Position numbers and translations under genes: made by a program
DNA from: Aquidulcibacter paucihalophilus
GTDB taxonomy: Bacteria; Pseudomonadota; Alphaproteobacteria; Caulobacterales; Caulobacteraceae
Direction of reading: 5' to 3'
NCBI GenBank assembly: GCA_030285985.1
Contig: CP127384.1
Location: 1,290,501 to 1,354,500 of the forward strand
Length of the DNA stretch: 64,000 bases
Notes under the pieces: model-generated
What the model was told of the DNA's origin: nothing
The model's input: only the letters and a program-made list of their open reading frames with translations
Database searches by the model: none
Shown here: positions 42,142-50,968 of the stretch, in pieces
Position numbering within the stretch: position 1 is the first letter of the stretch
Layout: every line of letters starts with the position of its first letter

Positions 42142-44793
42142 TCAGCGGCGCCACCATCCACGTTTCGGCTTCTCGGGCGGTGCGACGATCTGGTTCGGGT
42201 CTTCCGCGATCAGGGCGGCGACGTCGACTTCAGGCTGGGGTGCGGGCTTCGGCTCGGCCACGGCGGCGACCTTCGGCTCGGGCATGGGCTCAGGCACGGG
42301 CTCGGGGGCGGGTTCGGGCTCGACCTCAGCGGCGGCTTCCGCGGGGGTGACGTCAAGGACGGCCGGTTCGGCCATGCTCTCGATCTCGTTGGGTTCGACC
42401 TCCGACGTCGCGCTGCCCGAGACCTTGCGACGCACGCGGCGACGTTTGGGCTCCTCGGCGAGGGCGACCGGAGCGGCCTCCGCTGCGTCGTCGACGATCA
42501 CGGCCATCGGGGTGTCCGGCGAGCCGTCCGCCGGCATGCCTTCGTTGGTGGCGCGGGTCTCGACCTTGACCTCGTGGGTCAGGCCCTGCTCGCTGCCACG
42601 ATCCCGGCCGCGACCACGTCCCCGGCGGCGACGCGAGCGCGGACCGCGCTCTCCGCCGGTTTCGCCTTCGGGACGTTCGCCGATCACTTCATCGACATCC
42701 GCCGCGCTGGTTGCGGCGACGGCGCCGGCCGGGGCTTCGTTCCGTTCCGGATTGATCGGGTCGAACCAGACATAGGGATCCTCGAGCGACGGCGTGCGGC
42801 CGCGCACCCAGTTGAACCCGTCCCGCTCGCCGCCTTCTTCACGCACCCGGCGTCCGCCGCGGCGGCCCCGGCGACGGCGACGGCCGCTTTCGCTGTCGTC
42901 GTCGTCCTCGCCGGCTGCAGGCGCAGCGACGGCGGCTGCGTCGTCGGTCGAGGCGTCTGCGCTATCACGGCGTCCGCCACGACGGCGGCGTCCACGGCCA
43001 CGTCCGCCTTCGCCCTCGGTGCGTTCCGTCCGCTCGCGCGGCTGGTCGTCGTCGGAGTCCTCGGCGTCGAGGTCGGACTCGTCGTCTCCGGCGATGAATT
43101 CGTCGTCGCCGTCGTCTTCATCCGCATAGGCGCTGTCGTCGAAATCGTCGTCGAGGTCGACGAAGGCTTCGGGGCGTTCGAGGGGGACGAAGTCCTCGTT
43201 GGTTTCGGTGCGTTCGACGGCGTGCTCGCCCTGGCCGAGGCTGTCGTCGATCAGGATGACGACGTTCAGGCCGCGCTGGGCCAGCATGCGCTGCAGATAG
43301 TCGCGCTTGTGGTTCAGGATGTAGAGGGCGACGGCGGTGCAGAGGCGCAGGTTGATCGAACCCGCGCCGTTCTTGCCGGCTTCGATGTCGACGGCGCGCA
43401 GGGTCATCAGGGCGGCGCTTTCCGCCGAGCGGACGCGTCCGGCGCCCTGGCAGTGCGGGCAGACCTCGGTGGCACCCTCGATGACGCCGAGACGGCGGCG
43501 CTGGCGGCTGATTTCCATCAGGCCGAAGCCCGAGATGCGGCCCATCTGGATACGGGCGCGATCCTTGGCCAGCGCGTCCTTCAGGGCTTTTTCGACGGCG
43601 CGGTTGTTCTTCGACTCATCCATGTCGATGAAGTCGATGACGATCAGGCCGGCGAGGTCGCGCAGACGCAGCTGGCGGGCAGCCTCGACGGCGGCCTCCA
43701 TATTGGTCTTGGTCGCGGTGGCCTCGACGTTACGTTCCTTGGTGGAGCGACCCGAGTTCACGTCGATGGCGACCAGGGCTTCGGTCTGGTTGATGACCAG
43801 ATAGCCACCCGAGTGCAGCGGCACGACCGGCTGGTGGATCTGGGTCAGCATCTCCTCGATGCCGTTGGTCGCGAACAGCGGACGGGCACCCTGGTACAGG
43901 TGCACCTTCTTCGATTGCGAGGGCATCAGGACGCGCATGAAGTCGCGCGCTTCCTTGAAGCCCTCGACGCCCTCGACCTGGATGCCGTCGAAATCCTTGT
44001 CGAACATGTCGCGCACGGCGCGGCGGACGAGGTTCTCTTCCTCATAGATGACGGAGGGGGCGTTCGACTTCAGCGTTGTTTCGCGGATCGTTTCCCACAG
44101 GCGCAGCAGATATTCGTAGTCGCGCTTGATCTCGGCCTTGGTGCGTTTGGCACCGGCGGTGCGGATGATCAGGCCCATGCCCTGGGGCACATGCAGGGCC
44201 GCCGCGGCGGCCTTCAGGCGCTTGCGGTCGGTGGCCTGGGTGATCTTGCGCGAGATGCCGCCACCCTTGCCGGTGTTGGGCATGAGGACGCAGTAGCGGC
44301 CGGCCAGCGACAGCCAGGTGGTCAGGGCCGCGCCCTTGCCGCCGCGCTCGTCCTTGACGACCTGGACCAGCATGACCTGACGGCGCTTGATAACGTCCTG
44401 GATCTTGTAGCGGCGCATGAGGCGGCGCTTGAGGCGCTCTTCCTCGGCCATGCCGCCTTCGGACTCGTCGTCGCCTTCGCGGGCGTGTTCGTCGTGATCG
44501 TCGTCCTCCGAATGCGCTTCGGCCATGATGGCTTCGCGGTCGGCGACGGGGATCTGGTAGTAGTCGGGGTGAATTTCGCTGAAGGCGAGGAAGCCGTGGC
44601 GATTGCCGCCGTATTCCACGAACGCAGCCTGCAGGCTGGGCTCTACGCGAACGACCTTGGCGAGATAGATATTGCCGCGAAGCTGGCGCTTCGCGCGGGA
44701 TTCAAAGTCGAATTCCTCGACCTGACGGCCCTCGACGATGGCGACCCGGGTCTCCTCGGGATGCGCGGCATCGATCAACATGGTCTTTGACAT
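42142..44793 (-). CDS. rne: Ribonuclease E
   Basis: 883 aa from ATG 44793, giving MSKTMLIDAAHPEETRVAIVEG, the conserved start of alphaproteobacterial RNase E. The S1 domain (RGNIYLAKVVRVEPSLQAAF) carries an insertion rich in Asp/Glu (SEDDDHDEHAREGDDESEGG). Catalytic core segments are EEENLVRRAVRDMFD, VAIDVNSGRSTKERNVEATA, LAGLIVIDFIDMDESKN and the zinc-link CPHCQGAGRVRS. The C-terminal third is a disordered scaffold of acidic and Arg-rich tracts for degradosome assembly. The last residues, KRGWWRR, match the GWW motif that binds PNPase in Caulobacter. A 436-base gap upstream probably contains its autoregulatory 5' UTR. Confidence 0.96.
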   Translation of the reverse strand: MSKTMLIDAAHPEETRVAIVEGRQVEEFDFESRAKRQLRGNIYLAKVVRVEPSLQAAFVEYGGNRHGFLAFSEIHPDYYQIPVADREAIMAEAHSEDDDHDEHAREGDDESEGGMAEEERLKRRLMRRYKIQDVIKRRQVMLVQVVKDERGGKGAALTTWLSLAGRYCVLMPNTGKGGGISRKITQATDRKRLKAAAAALHVPQGMGLIIRTAGAKRTKAEIKRDYEYLLRLWETIRETTLKSNAPSVIYEEENLVRRAVRDMFDKDFDGIQVEGVEGFKEARDFMRVLMPSQSKKVHLYQGARPLFATNGIEEMLTQIHQPVVPLHSGGYLVINQTEALVAIDVNSGRSTKERNVEATATKTNMEAAVEAARQLRLRDLAGLIVIDFIDMDESKNNRAVEKALKDALAKDRARIQMGRISGFGLMEISRQRRRLGVIEGATEVCPHCQGAGRVRSAESAALMTLRAVDIEAGKNGAGSINLRLCTAVALYILNHKRDYLQRMLAQRGLNVVILIDDSLGQGEHAVERTETNEDFVPLERPEAFVDLDDDFDDSAYADEDDGDDEFIAGDDESDLDAEDSDDDQPRERTERTEGEGGRGRGRRRRGGRRDSADASTDDAAAVAAPAAGEDDDDSESGRRRRRGRRGGRRVREEGGERDGFNWVRGRTPSLEDPYVWFDPINPERNEAPAGAVAATSAADVDEVIGERPEGETGGERGPRSRRRRGRGRGRDRGSEQGLTHEVKVETRATNEGMPADGSPDTPMAVIVDDAAEAAPVALAEEPKRRRVRRKVSGSATSEVEPNEIESMAEPAVLDVTPAEAAAEVEPEPAPEPVPEPMPEPKVAAVAEPKPAPQPEVDVAALIAEDPNQIVAPPEKPKRGWWRR

Positions 44794-45229
44794 GGGATAT
44801 TTCTCTCTGGCGCGCTCGGCCATCCCCGCGAAGGGGGCAGGCGGCTCGCCGAATGGGATTGGGGGCGAACGCAGGCGCCATCCCGTCGCCGCGGCGGATG
44901 CCGTGGGCGAGGTCGGTCAGATCAGACCGGAAGGGAGCGCAGGCGATAAGGCCCATGGGGTTTCGTACGGTCCTGGGCCCGGACGCCGTCTGGGGCGCCC
45001 CGAACCCGGTCGTCGAACAGGCGGGGGAAACCCGGCCGGCTCTCGGATCAGTGAAAGTCATGCCGCGAAGAGGGCGCGTCCAGGCCTGAGAGTTCAGGGG
45101 ACGCGATCGGTCGCGAGCCGTTCAAGCATAGTCATGCCGCACGCGAATTAAAAGCGTCGTGCGCTTTAACCGGTTGTCGACGACGTTGCGTCATCATGGC
45201 CCCAACCAAGAAGGTGGGTCTCCGTCGAA
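44794..45229. other. Long intergenic region between rne and amiC (probable rne 5' UTR)
   Basis: 436 bases with no convincing gene in either direction. It separates the divergent rne and amiC starts. RNase E mRNAs usually carry a long structured leader used for autoregulation, and the GC-rich, hairpin-prone part next to rne (44800-45080) fits that. An AT-richer stretch near 45145-45170 (GCGAATTAAAAGC) is the likeliest promoter zone. No individual promoter can be fixed by eye. Confidence 0.5.
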
Positions 45230-46468
45230 ATGCACGGACTGTCGCGTATAAACCTGACGCAGTGGCGCGCGCGCGAATGGGCGATGACGGCGATTGCCTT
45301 CGTCGTGATTTGCGTCGTTCTGCTCGCGGCCGGCCGGGGCCTGGCCTCCGGGGCAATGGGCGAGGTGCTGCGCGTCCGTTTCGGCGGCGATGCTGAACAC
45401 ACCCGCGTGGTGCTCGATCTGGACCGGACATCGCGCGGCGAGGTGGTCCAGGCCGGCGACGACGGCCGGGTGGTTGTGTCGCTGGCGGGTGTCGCACCGG
45501 CCAGCCGCGGCCTGACCGGTGCCGGCACGGGGCTGGTGCGCGGTTGGCGGGTCACCGGCGCGGGTGCCGCCTCGCGCGTTGAGCTGGACCTGGCGACCAG
45601 CGCCGAGATCGAGCGCCGTTTCCTGCTGCCGCCCGGCGACGGCATCGCCCACTTCCGCTATGTGATCGACCTCAAGGCCACGGGCCGCGCGCCGACGCCG
45701 CGCCCGGGTCGCGTTCCGCCCGCCGCGCCCCGCAGCGCCCAGCGGCCGACCGAACGGCCCCTCATCTTCATCGACGCCGGCCACGGCGGTCGCGATCCGG
45801 GTGCCCACGGCGCTGAATCCCGCGAGAGCGCCGTCACCCTCGCCGCCGCCCTGGCGCTGAAGCAGGAGCTGGAGCGGACGGGCCGCTATCGTGTGCGCCT
45901 GACGCGGGAGAGCGACGCCTATGTCGCCCTGTACCGGCGCGTGGCCATCGCCCGTCAGGCCGATGCCGACCTCTTCATCAGCCTGCACGCCGACGCCGGC
46001 GCCGATCCGGCGACGCGCGGCGCATCGGTCTACACCCTGTCCGAACAGGGCGCGGGCCGTGCCGTGCGCGAGTTCACCCGCGGCGAGAACTGGCACCGCA
46101 GCCTGAACCTGCCGGGCCGCGACCCCTCGGTCGACCGGATCCTGCTGGATATGACCCAGCGCGCCACCCAGAACCGCTCGGCCCAGCTGGCCCGCACCCT
46201 GCTCGGCGAGCTGGAGGGGGCCGACCATGCCATGCTGCGCCGCAGCCACCGCGACGCCGGCCTGGCCGTGCTTCTGGCCCCCGACGTGCCGGCGGTCCTG
46301 CTGGAGATGGGTTTCATCACCAATCCCGAGGACGAGCGGATGCTGAACGACAGCCGCGCCCGCCGCCGCCTGATGCGCGCCGTGGCCGACGGCATCGACC
46401 GCTATTTCCGCGAGCCGTCGGGCACGATGCAGATGGCCTCGACCGGCGGAGCGTCCGGCCAGCCCTGA
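45230..46468 (+). CDS. amiC: N-acetylmuramoyl-L-alanine amidase (AmiC-like)
   Basis: 412 aa from ATG 45230. An N-terminal membrane/signal segment (AMTAIAFVVICVVLLAAGRG) precedes an AMIN-like beta domain (LRVRFGGDAEHTRVVLDLDR, RVELDLATSAEIERRFLLPP). The amidase_3 domain has zinc and catalytic motifs IFIDAGHGGRDPGAHG, LFISLHADAG, and VLLEMGFITNPEDE with the catalytic Glu. It cleaves the amide between MurNAc and the stem peptide in the periplasm during daughter-cell separation. In Caulobacter the single amidase amiC lies beside the PBP1A gene; here a copper cassette stands between them. Start and length are normal. Confidence 0.93.
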   Translation: MHGLSRINLTQWRAREWAMTAIAFVVICVVLLAAGRGLASGAMGEVLRVRFGGDAEHTRVVLDLDRTSRGEVVQAGDDGRVVVSLAGVAPASRGLTGAGTGLVRGWRVTGAGAASRVELDLATSAEIERRFLLPPGDGIAHFRYVIDLKATGRAPTPRPGRVPPAAPRSAQRPTERPLIFIDAGHGGRDPGAHGAESRESAVTLAAALALKQELERTGRYRVRLTRESDAYVALYRRVAIARQADADLFISLHADAGADPATRGASVYTLSEQGAGRAVREFTRGENWHRSLNLPGRDPSVDRILLDMTQRATQNRSAQLARTLLGELEGADHAMLRRSHRDAGLAVLLAPDVPAVLLEMGFITNPEDERMLNDSRARRRLMRAVADGIDRYFREPSGTMQMASTGGASGQP

Positions 46469-46542
46469 GGCGAGTCTCAACGACCAATTGACGCGCGAGC
46501 GGGGACTTCCATTCGGAGACCGCGGCGAGTAGTGGGCACAGC

Positions 46543-46935
46543 GTGTCGTCCCGTTCACCCGAGCACTGGTCGCTGATGCGGTCGCTGGCCTTCCTGGCCG
46601 CGACGTTCGCCATCGTGTTCGGCTCTCTGCTGCCCTCCGCGGTCGCAGCCTCGGCAGCGACCGGCGATCCGGTCGTGCTGTGTTCCGGCGACCAGATCAT
46701 GGTCGTCTATGACAAGGACGGCTCACCGCGGCCTTCCGGGCCGATGGACAGCCTGAGCTGCGCCGACTGCGTCCTGTCGGCGCTGACGACCCTGCCGCCC
46801 CCGCCGCCGCCGATGCATCCCGTGGCCCCGCCGCGGATCGTGGTGGTGCTGCCCGACCTTCTGCCGGCCGCGATTCCGCCCAGTGGCCTGCGCGCCGGCC
46901 TCCCGCCGCCCTCGACGGCCCCCCCGACCGCCTGA
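46543..46935 (+). CDS. cruR: DUF2946 protein, CruR-type copper-responsive upstream ORF
   Basis: 130 aa from GTG 46543 (an ATG at 46576 is also possible). An N-terminal hydrophobic segment (LAFLAATFAIVFGSLLPSAVA) is followed by GDPVVLCSGDQIMVVYDKDG, the DUF2946 core, and a CxxC motif CADC at residues 73-76. The C-terminus is Pro-rich (TLPPPPPPMHP, then RAGLPPPSTAPPTA). Known for the family: in Bordetella, CruR is translated ahead of a TonB-receptor gene, copper is sensed by the CxxC of the nascent chain, and a C-terminal RAPP motif arrests translation. The RAPP motif here is only approximate. The position directly before a TonB receptor and a copper chaperone matches. Confidence 0.8.
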   Translation: MSSRSPEHWSLMRSLAFLAATFAIVFGSLLPSAVAASAATGDPVVLCSGDQIMVVYDKDGSPRPSGPMDSLSCADCVLSALTTLPPPPPPMHPVAPPRIVVVLPDLLPAAIPPSGLRAGLPPPSTAPPTA

Positions 46936-46954
46936 ACCAGCCGAATGCCTGCGT

Positions 46955-46971
46955 GCCGACGCCCCGTCGGC
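46955..46971 (+). promoter_or_regulatory. Hairpin between cruR and the TonB receptor gene
   Basis: GCCGAC-GCCCC-GTCGGC forms a perfect stem in the 69-base gap, followed by a pyrimidine-rich run. This is where copper-dependent termination would be expected if the CruR mechanism holds. Confidence 0.5.
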
Positions 46972-47004
46972 GCGCGCCTTTCCCTGTTCAGGATTCAAGA
47001 AATC

Positions 47005-49071
47005 ATGTCTCTCAAGACCACCGCAGCGCCGTGCGCGCTGCTGCTCGCGGCCGCCTTCGCCGTCCCTGCCCATGCCCAGACACCGCCGACGTCTCAGGAC
47101 GTCCAGACGCTGGACACCGTCATCGTCACCGGGGTTCGCGATCCCGAGGATCCGCCCGTCGTCGCCGACGCGCGGGCGCTGCTCAGCCGCACGCCGGGCT
47201 CGGTCGCCGTCGTCTCGTCCGAAAGCTATGCGACCCGCTTCGCCCAGGGCTTTTCCGACAGTCTCAGGAACGTCCCCGGCGTTCTGGCCCAGAAGCGGTA
47301 TGGCGAGGAAAGCCGTCTCTCCATCCGCGGCTCGGGCATCGCCCAGGGTTTCCACCAGCGCGGCGTTCTGTTCGCCCAGGACGGCGTCCCCTTCGCTGAC
47401 GCCGACGGCTTCTCCGACTTCCAGGGCATCGACCAGCTCAGCGCCCGCTACATCGAGGTCTACAAGGGCGCCAACACCCTGCGCTTCGGCGGGGCCCAGC
47501 TGGGCGGCGCGATCAACATGGTCACCCCGACCGGCCGCACCGCTGCGGACGATCTGGTGCTGCAGCTCGAAGGCGGCTCCTTCGGCTTCCGCCGCCTGCA
47601 CGGCGAGTTCGCCGGCGAGCGCGGCGACTGGGACGCCTTCGTCGGCGTCACGGCGCTGGAAACCGACGGCTATCGCCAGCAGAGCGACCAGAGCCAGGGC
47701 CGGCTGACCGCCAGCGTCGGCCGCCGCTTCGGCGAGGACCGCGAGATCCGTCTGATCGCCCAGGCCGCGGACATCCAGCAGTCGGTGCCGGGGGCGCTGA
47801 ACCTGACGCTCGCCCTGACGACGCCCCGCGTCGCGCCCGCCAACAACATCCTCAACGACAACGCCCGCGACCAGACCCTGAAGCGTGTCACCCTGCAGAC
47901 GCGCTGGCGGTTCGATGACAGCACCCTGTTCGAGGGCGCGATCTGGGGCTGGGAGAAGTCGCTGTACCACCCGATCTTCCAGGTCGTGGATCAGGAGAGC
48001 GAGACCCGCGGCGCCTTCGCCCGGATCGACTGGACCGGAACGGTCGGTGGCATGCGCGCCGACGCCTTCTATGGTCTGAGCTATCGCGACGGCCAGATCG
48101 ACGCCCTGCGGTACGTCAACGTCGGCGGCTTCCGCGGCGCCCTGACCGCCAACGGCTTCCAGGAAGCGGACGGGCTGGACGTCTTCGCCGAGGGCCGCCT
48201 CTTCGTCAGCGACCGTCTGGCCCTCGTCGCCGGGGGCTCGTTCGGCCGGGCCACCCGGGACTATGTCGACCGCCGGAACGCCCTGAACAATGACGGCATC
48301 AGCTACGAGTGGTTTTCGCCCCGGCTCGGCCTGTTGTGGGAGTCGGAAGACGGCGCCCAGGTCTTCGCCAATGTGACCCGTTCGGTCGAGCCTCCGGCCT
48401 ATGGCGCGCTGGTCCAGGCGCCGCTGGTCGGGTTCACGCCGATCGACATCCAGGACGCATGGACCGCCGAGATCGGAACCCGCGGCCGTCGCGGCGCCTT
48501 CGCCTGGGACTTCACCGTCTATCGTAGCCAGATCGACGGCGAGATCCTCAACTTCATCGTCGGCCCCGACATCCCGGCCGCGACGTTCAACGCGGACAGG
48601 ACCATTCACCAGGGGATCGAAGCCGGTCTGGACTGGCGGCTGCCCGTGGAAATCGCGGACGGCTCGCTGCTGCTGCGCCAGACCTATGCGTTCAGCGACT
48701 TCCATTTCGTCGATGACGCACGGTGGGGCGACAACACCCTGCCGGTCGTGCCCGAGCACCAGTACCGGGCCGAGCTGACCTGCCGGCATCCGTCCGGCCT
48801 GTTCGTCACGCCTTCGGTCGAGTGGCGCCTCTCGGATGTCTGGGTCGACTACGCCAACACGCTGAAGGCACCGTCCTATGCCTTGGTGGGTGTGAATGCG
48901 GGCTTCAAGCTCGGCTCCGGCGCGACGGTCTATCTCGACGCCCGCAACCTGACCGACGAGCGCTATGTCGGTGAGTTTTCGGCCGTCACCGACGCCCGCA
49001 CCGCCTCAACCTCGGTCTTCTTCCCCGGCGAGGGCCGCTCGGCGTTCGTCGGCGTGCGCCTGACCTACTGA
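47005..49071 (+). CDS. TonB-dependent outer-membrane receptor, probably copper
   Basis: 688 aa from ATG 47005. Signal peptide: ALLLAAAFAVPAHAQ. A TonB-box-like LDTVIVTGVRD is followed by a plug domain (FSDSLRNVPGVLAQKRYGEE, RLSIRGSGI, VYKGANTLRFGGAQLGGAIN). The 22-strand barrel ends SAFVGVRLTY with a terminal aromatic residue. It imports a ligand using TonB energy. The neighbours (CruR-like, PepSY protein, PCuAC) point to copper or a copper complex; an iron siderophore is the main alternative. No regulator of the Fur or sigma/anti-sigma type is adjacent. Confidence 0.92.
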   Translation: MSLKTTAAPCALLLAAAFAVPAHAQTPPTSQDVQTLDTVIVTGVRDPEDPPVVADARALLSRTPGSVAVVSSESYATRFAQGFSDSLRNVPGVLAQKRYGEESRLSIRGSGIAQGFHQRGVLFAQDGVPFADADGFSDFQGIDQLSARYIEVYKGANTLRFGGAQLGGAINMVTPTGRTAADDLVLQLEGGSFGFRRLHGEFAGERGDWDAFVGVTALETDGYRQQSDQSQGRLTASVGRRFGEDREIRLIAQAADIQQSVPGALNLTLALTTPRVAPANNILNDNARDQTLKRVTLQTRWRFDDSTLFEGAIWGWEKSLYHPIFQVVDQESETRGAFARIDWTGTVGGMRADAFYGLSYRDGQIDALRYVNVGGFRGALTANGFQEADGLDVFAEGRLFVSDRLALVAGGSFGRATRDYVDRRNALNNDGISYEWFSPRLGLLWESEDGAQVFANVTRSVEPPAYGALVQAPLVGFTPIDIQDAWTAEIGTRGRRGAFAWDFTVYRSQIDGEILNFIVGPDIPAATFNADRTIHQGIEAGLDWRLPVEIADGSLLLRQTYAFSDFHFVDDARWGDNTLPVVPEHQYRAELTCRHPSGLFVTPSVEWRLSDVWVDYANTLKAPSYALVGVNAGFKLGSGATVYLDARNLTDERYVGEFSAVTDARTASTSVFFPGEGRSAFVGVRLTY

Positions 49072-49117
49072 TCCGAAACCGGGGCGGGTCGTGAGGCCCG
49101 CCCCGACGGAGTTGAAC

Positions 49118-50479
49118 ATGACATCCCAAGCTGCCGACCAACCTCTTTCCGGCGCCTTCCGCGCCGTCTGGCGCTGGCATTTCTATGCCGGCCTGCTGGT
49201 TCTGCCCTTCCTGATGCTGATGGCGCTGACCGGCGCTCTCTATCTGTTCGCCGACGAGATCGACGGGGCGGTCTATCGCGACCTGTCCCGGGTGGAGGTC
49301 CGCACCGCAACCGCTTCTCCGGACCGCTGGGTCGCCGCAGCCGAGACCGGGCTTGGCGGCAAGGTCGCCAATGTCCTGTTGCCGGTCGGGGCCGATCAGG
49401 CCGTGCGCCTGACCGTCGACCTGCCCGACGGCGGCCAGCGCACCGCCTTCGTCGATCCGTATGACGCCCGGCTCATCGGCGACACCGGCTTCGGCGGGGT
49501 GATGGAGACGGTCAAACAGTTGCACAGCCTCATCCTGCTGGGCCGCTGGGCCAACTATGTCGTCGAGATCGTCGCCGGCTGGGCCATCATCCTGGTCGCC
49601 ACAGGCCTGTTTCTGTGGTGGCCGCGTGGGCGGGGCGTCGGCGTGGTCGCGATCCGGGCCGCCGATCCGAAGCGGCGACCCTTCTGGCGCGACGTCCATG
49701 CCGTGACCGGCCTCTACGCCGGCGCGGTCATCGCCTTCCTCGTCATCACCGGCATGCCCTGGTCGGCCTTCTGGGGCGACCAGTATATGGCCGCGGTCAA
49801 GGCCAATGGTCTGGGCCGCCCCAAGGCCCCGGCCGCCGCGAGCCCCTTCATCCATGCCGAACATCCCGCGGACGCCCCCGTCGGGGTCGGCTGGACCATG
49901 GAGGGTATGGTCATGCCCACGCCCCACGCCGGGTCGCCCAGCCTGTCGCGCGTGATTGAAGCGGCCGACGGGCAGGATCTGGCCCGGCCATATCTGGTCT
50001 CGATCCCGTCGAACCCCGCCCTGGCCTTTACCGCGGCCCGCCAGGTCAAGCAGGTCGAGGACACCCGCACCCTCTATATCGATGCGGCCACCGGCGCCGT
50101 GCGGGCCGACATCCGCTACGACCAGTTCGGCGTCGGCGCGAAGGCCTTCGAATGGGGCATCGCCGTCCACCAGGGGACCCAGTACGGCTGGATCAATCGC
50201 TATCTGATGCTGGGCGGCTGTATCGCCATCTGGCTGCTGGCGATCAGCGGCGTCCTGATGTGGTGGAAGCGCCGGCCGCCGAAACTGTCCAAAGGCCGCA
50301 TCGGCGCGCCTGACGCCCCGCCCGGCCCCCGCGTCCGCGCCGCCGTGCTCGGCATCGTTCTGCCGCTCGCCATTCTCTACCCCCTTACCGGTCTGAGCCT
50401 GATCGCCGCCCTGGCGATCGAGCGGGCCGCAACCCTCGTGCGCCGTCATCTCGACGGCCGCGCCACAAGGACCATCTGA
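49118..50479 (+). CDS. PepSY-associated transmembrane protein
   Basis: 453 aa from ATG 49118, with GGAG six bases upstream. A first membrane helix (WHFYAGLLVLPFLMLMALTG) starts the PepSY_TM pattern. Periplasmic PepSY-like domains follow (WVAAAETGLGGKVANVLLP), and conserved HSLILLGRWANYVVEIVAGW and RRPFWRDVHAVTGLYAGAVIA bring paired His residues in the membrane. Two more C-terminal helices are present. Such proteins sit in the inner membrane next to TonB receptors and are thought to reduce or release metal from the imported complex. Its stop shares one base with the PCuAC gene start. Confidence 0.9.
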   Translation: MTSQAADQPLSGAFRAVWRWHFYAGLLVLPFLMLMALTGALYLFADEIDGAVYRDLSRVEVRTATASPDRWVAAAETGLGGKVANVLLPVGADQAVRLTVDLPDGGQRTAFVDPYDARLIGDTGFGGVMETVKQLHSLILLGRWANYVVEIVAGWAIILVATGLFLWWPRGRGVGVVAIRAADPKRRPFWRDVHAVTGLYAGAVIAFLVITGMPWSAFWGDQYMAAVKANGLGRPKAPAAASPFIHAEHPADAPVGVGWTMEGMVMPTPHAGSPSLSRVIEAADGQDLARPYLVSIPSNPALAFTAARQVKQVEDTRTLYIDAATGAVRADIRYDQFGVGAKAFEWGIAVHQGTQYGWINRYLMLGGCIAIWLLAISGVLMWWKRRPPKLSKGRIGAPDAPPGPRVRAAVLGIVLPLAILYPLTGLSLIAALAIERAATLVRRHLDGRATRTI

Positions 50480-50922
50480 TGAAACGCCTGCTGATCCCCG
50501 CCGTCCTTTTGACCCTCGCGGCCTGCAACCCGGCACCGACGCCGGAAGCGCCTGCGGTCGTCACGACCACGGACGCCCTGTGCCGCCCCACGCCCAACGG
50601 TCGCGCCATGACCGGCTGCTATCTGACCCTGACCGCCAGCCGCGACGACCGGCTGGTCGCGGTGTCCAGCCCCGTGGCCGGGGACGGCCAGATCCACGAG
50701 ATGAAGGTGGCGAACGGCATGATGTCGATGGCCGAGCTCGAAGACGGACTTGTCTTGCCGGCCGGAGAGGCTGTCGCGCTCCAGCCGGGCGGCAACCACC
50801 TCATGCTGATGGCCCTGAAGCAGCCGCTGGCCGAGGGTGAGATGGTGTCACTGACCCTGACGTTCGAGCATGCACCGCCGATGGGCGTCCGCGCGGTCGT
50901 CGGGCAGCCGCCGGCGGGCTGA
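50479..50922 (+). CDS. PCuAC-family periplasmic copper-binding lipoprotein
   Basis: 147 aa from ATG 50479. Lipoprotein signal: LLIPAVLLTLAACNPAP with a lipobox Cys at residue 16. The copper ligands of the PCuAC family are present: HEMKVANGMMSM and, about 20 residues later, GGNHLMLMAL, together forming the HxM...M...HxM pattern. It binds Cu(I) in the periplasm and in other bacteria hands it to cytochrome oxidase. It is the last gene of the cassette and makes the copper reading of the whole cluster more likely than iron. It lacks a SCO or other partner gene nearby. Confidence 0.92.
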   Translation: MKRLLIPAVLLTLAACNPAPTPEAPAVVTTTDALCRPTPNGRAMTGCYLTLTASRDDRLVAVSSPVAGDGQIHEMKVANGMMSMAELEDGLVLPAGEAVALQPGGNHLMLMALKQPLAEGEMVSLTLTFEHAPPMGVRAVVGQPPAG

Positions 50923-50968
50923 GTCCCTCCGGCTCGCGCTGCGCCGCCAGAACCCCTATCTCCGCCGG

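Noticed and set aside
41953..44790. 945-codon plus-strand frame opposite rne
   Set aside because: Antisense to RNase E, whose motifs are complete. The plus-strand product is low-complexity.
44738..45151. Plus-strand open frames between rne and amiC
   Set aside because: They overlap the rne start or lack ribosome binding sites; more likely the rne leader region.
46723..48789. 688-codon minus-strand frame opposite the TonB receptor
   Set aside because: Antisense to a receptor with signal peptide, plug and barrel; no motifs in the antisense product.
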